Shown: piece by piece, positions 60,601 to 64,000 of the stretch | How the letters are laid out: every line of letters begins with the position of its first letter | Numbering within the stretch: position 1 is the stretch's first letter | Origin: Sinonovacula constricta | Taxonomy: Eukaryota; Mollusca; Bivalvia; Cardiida; Solecurtidae | Length of the DNA stretch: 64,000 nt | Assembly (NCBI GenBank): GCA_007844125.1 | Contig: CM017563.1 | Span: forward strand, 39,725,749-39,789,748 | Reading direction: 5' to 3' | Made by a program: the position numbers and the translations under genes | The notes under the pieces: model-generated | Told to the model about the DNA's origin: nothing | The model's database searches: none | The model's input: the letters and a program-made list of their open reading frames with translations, nothing else

Positions 60601-63600
60601 CCAACATCAAGCTGCTAGGCTGTTAGACTGCAAACATCAAGCTGCTAGGCTGTTAGACTGCCAACTTCAAGCTGCTAGGCTGTTAGACTGCCAACTTCAA
60701 GCTGCCAGTCTGTTAGACTGCCAACCTCAGGCTGCTAGGCTGCCAGGCTGCCAACTTCAAGCTGCTAGGCTGTTAGCCTGCCATCTTCAAGCTGCTAGGC
60801 TGTTAGACTGCCAACCTCAGGCTGCTAGGCTGCCAGGCTGCCAACTTCAAGCTGCTAGGCTGTTAGCCTGCCATCTTCAAGCTGCTAGGCTGTTAGACTG
60901 GCAACTTCAAGCTGCTAGGCTGTTAGACTGCCAACATCAAGCTGCTAGGCTGTTAGACTGCCAACTTTAAGCTGCTAGGCTGTTAGACTGCCAACATCAG
61001 GCTGCTAGGCTGTTAGACTGCCAACTTCAAGCTGCTGGCTGTTAGACTGCCAACCTCAGGCTGCTAGGCTGCCAACTTTAAGCTGCTAGGCTGTTAACTG
61101 CCAACATCAGGCTGCTAGGCTGTTAGGCTCCCCGCATCAAGCTGCTAGGCTGTTAGGCTGCCAACTTCAGGCTGCTAGGCTGTTAGGCTACCAACTTCAA
61201 GCTGCTAGGCTGTTAGACTGCCAACATCAAGCTGCTAGGCTGTTAGACTGCCAACATCAAGCTGCTTGGCTGTTAGACTGCCAACCTCAGGCTGCTCGGC
61301 TGTTAGACTGCCAACTTCAGGCTTCTAGGCTGTTAGACGGCCAACCTCAGGCTGCTAGGCTGTTAGACTGCCAACCTCAGGCTGCTAGGCTGTTAGACTG
61401 CCAACTTCAGGCTGCTAGGCTGTTAGACTGCCAACCTCAGGCTGCTAGGCTGTTAGACTGACAACTTCAGGCTGCTAGGCTGTTAGACTGCCAACCTCAG
61501 GCTGCTAGTCTGCCAGGCTGCCAACTTCAAGCTGCTTTTCTGTAAGCCTGCCATCTTCAAGCTGCTAGGCTGTTAGACTGGAAACTTCAAGCTGCTAGGC
61601 TGTTAGACTGCCAACTTCCAGCTGCTAGGCTGTTAGACTGCCAACATTAAGCTGCTAGGCTGTTAGACTGCCAACTTCAAGCTGCTAGGCTGTTAGACTG
61701 CCAACATCAGGCTGCTAGGCTGTTAGACTGCCAACTTCAAGCTGCTAGGCTGTTAGACTTCCAACCTCAGGCTGCTAGGCTGCCAGGCTGCCAACTTTAA
61801 ACTGCTAGGCTGTTAGACTGCCAACATCAGGCTGCTAGGCTTTTAGGCTCCCAACTTCAAGCTGCTAGGCTGTTAGACTGCCAACATCAAGCTGCTAGGC
61901 TGCTAGGCTGCCAACTTCAAGCTGCTAGGCTGTTAGACTGCCAACATCAAGCTGCTTGGCTGTTAGACTGCCAACCTCAGGCTGCTCGGCTGTTAGACTG
62001 CCAACTTCAGGCTTCTAGGCTGTTAGACGGCCAACCTCAGGCTGCTAGGCTGTTAGACTGCCAACCTCAGGCTGCTAGGCTGTTAGACTGACAACTTCAG
62101 GCTGCTAGGCTGTTAGACTGCCAACCTCAGGCTGCTAGTCTGCCAGGCTGCCAACTTCAAGCTGCTTTTCTGTAAGCCTGCCATCTTCAAGCTGCTAGGC
62201 TGTTAGACTGCCAACCTCAGGCTGCTAGGCTGCCAGGCTGCCAACTTCAAGCTGCTAGGCTGTTAGCCTGCCATCTTCAAGCTGCTAGGCTGTTAGACTG
62301 GCAACTTCAAGCTGCTAGGCTGTTAGACTGCCAACATCAAGCTGCTAGGCTGTTAGACTGCCAACTTTAAGCTGCTAGGCTGTTAGACTGCCAACATCAG
62401 GCTGCTAGGCTGTTAGACTGCCAACTTCAAGCTGCTGGCTGTTAGACTGCCAACCTCAGGCTGCTAGGCTGCCAACTTTAAGCTGCTAGGCTGTTAACTG
62501 CCAACATCAGGCTGCTAGGCTGTTAGGCTCCCCGCATCAAGCTGCTAGGCTGTTAGGCTGCCAACTTCAGGCTGCTAGGCTGTTAGGCTACCAACTTCAA
62601 GCTGCTAGGCTGTTAGACTGCCAACATCAAGCTGCTAGGCTGTTAGACTGCCAACATCAAGCTGCTTGGCTGTTAGACTGCCAACCTCAGGCTGCTCGGC
62701 TGTTAGACTGCCAACTTCAGGCTTCTAGGCTGTTAGACTGCCAACCTCAGGCTGCTAGGCTGTTAGACTGCCAACCTCAGGCTGCTAGGCTGTTAGACTG
62801 CCAACTTCAGGCTGCTAGGCTGTTAGACTGCCAACTTCAGGCTGCTAGACTGTTAGACTACCAACTTCAAGCTGCTAGGCTGTTAGACTGCCAACATCAA
62901 GCTGCTAGGCTGTTAGACTGCCAACATCAAGCTGCTTGGCTGTTAGACTGCCAACCTCAGGCTGCTCGGCTGTTAGACTGCCAACCTCAGGCTTCTAGGC
63001 TGTTAGACGGCCAACCTCAGGCTGCTAGGCTGTTAGACTGCCAACCTCAGGCTGCTAGGCTGTTAGACTGACAACTTCAGGCTGCTAGGCTGTTAGACTG
63101 CCAACCTCAGGCTGCTAGTCTGCCAGGCTGCCAACTTCAAGCTGCTTTTCTGTAAGCCTGCCATCTTCAAGCTGCTAGGCTGTTAGACTGGAAACTTCAA
63201 GCTGCTAGGCTGTTAGACTGCCAACTTCCAGCTGCTAGGCTGTTAGACTGCCAACATTAAGCTGCTAGGCTGTTAGACTGCCAACTTCAAGCTGCTAGGC
63301 TGTTAGACTGCCAACATCAGGCTGCTAGGCTGTTAGACTGCCAACTTCAAGCTGCTAGGCTGTTAGACTTCCAACCTCAGGCTGCTAGGCTGCCAGGCTG
63401 CCAACTTTAAACTGCTAGGCTGTTAGACTGCCAACATCAGGCTGCTAGGCTTTTAGGCTCCCAACTTCAAGCTGCTAGGCTGTTAGACTGCCAACATCAA
63501 GCTGCTAGGCTGCTAGGCTGCCAACTTCAAGCTGCTAGGCTGTTAGACTGCCAACATCAAGCTGCTTGGCTGTTAGACTGCCAACCTCAGGCTGCTCGGC

Positions 63601-64000
63601 TGTTAGACTGCCAACTTCAGGCTTCTAGGCTGTTAGACGGCCAACCTCAGGCTGCTAGGCTGTTAGACTGCCAACCTCAGGCTGCTAGGCTGTTAGACTG
63701 ACAACTTCAGGCTGCTAGGCTGTTAGACTGCCAACCTCAGGCTGCTAGTCTGCCAGGCTGCCAACTTCAAGCTGCTTTTCTGTAAGCCTGCCATCTTCAA
63801 GCTGCTAGGCTGTTAGACTGGAAACTTCAAGCTGCTAGGCTGTTAGACTGCCAACTTCCAGCTGCTAGGCTGTTAGACTGCCAACATTAAGCTGCTAGGC
63901 TGTTAGACTGCCAACTTCAAGCTGCTAGGCTGTTAGACTGCCAACATCAGGCTGCTAGGCTGTTAGACTGCCAACTTCAAGCTGCTAGGCTGTTAGACTT
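54679..64000 (+). repeat. Giant 30-bp minisatellite array (right arm), continues past window
   Basis: More than 9.3 kb, about 310 head-to-tail copies of a 30-bp unit: GCTGCTAGGCTGTTAGACTG followed by CCAACNTCAA, where the N and the final AA/GG pair vary. Period is almost exactly 30, with rare 29-bp units (near 57181 and 61036). Variant monomers such as GCTGATAGG, GCTGCCAGGCTG, CCATCTTCAA and GCTGCTTTTCTG recur at long intervals, which shows higher-order duplication. One of six frames stays open through most monomers (LLDCQHQAAR), the other five have a stop in every unit. No unit looks like a gene. The left edge is at the inner inverted repeat; the right edge is beyond the window. Confidence 0.97.

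Noticed and set aside
54679..64000. Regular 30-bp repeats could be mistaken for a CRISPR array
   Set aside because: There are no spacers: units are head-to-tail without unique sequence between them, the DNA is eukaryotic and no cas genes are present.

Overview
The window looks like AT-rich nuclear DNA from a metazoan, most likely a bivalve mollusc. The reasons are GT-AG introns, many dispersed tRNA-derived SINE copies, LINE reverse-transcriptase debris, dense tri- and dinucleotide microsatellites, short terminal-inverted-repeat (TIR) elements and a very large minisatellite. There is no operon structure, and most long open frames are microsatellite translations. The species assignment is inference; nothing in the sequence names a species.

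The only convincing protein-coding content is a small family of membrane-anchored BRICHOS-domain genes. A complete six-exon copy (B) runs from 22783 to 27217 on the plus strand and encodes 234 residues: a short cytosolic tail, one membrane helix, a linker, a BRICHOS domain, a Lys-Arg site and a seven-cysteine tail. The last two exons of a tandem paralogue (A) lie at 1224-1744; its earlier exons would be left of the window. A first exon with its own TATA box (C) lies in the opposite orientation at 42776-42838, and I could find no downstream exons for it.

Layout. 1-2.1 kb: 3' end of paralogue A, with a SINE in its intron. 2.1-13 kb: non-coding, with SINEs, dispersed repeats and microsatellites. 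13.0-13.8 kb: a pogo-like TIR element. 14.3-15.3 kb: a broken LINE reverse transcriptase on the minus strand. 18-22 kb: SINEs and microsatellites. 22.7-28.2 kb: gene B. 28-52.8 kb: non-coding, with an hAT-like MITE (35.45 kb), two small hairpin elements (40.2 and 50.1 kb), microsatellite-linked repeats, SINEs and orphan exon C. 52.8-64 kb: a foldback-like structure. Its left arm is about 230 bp of degenerate tandem repeats plus a 95-bp inverted repeat, its loop is about 1.4 kb with a CpG-rich 22-bp minisatellite, and its right arm has grown into at least 9.3 kb of a 30-bp minisatellite that runs off the window end.

The BRICHOS genes probably act alike: type II membrane precursors whose BRICHOS domain may chaperone the released or retained Cys-rich C-terminus. 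Everything else reads as repeats and decayed mobile elements.
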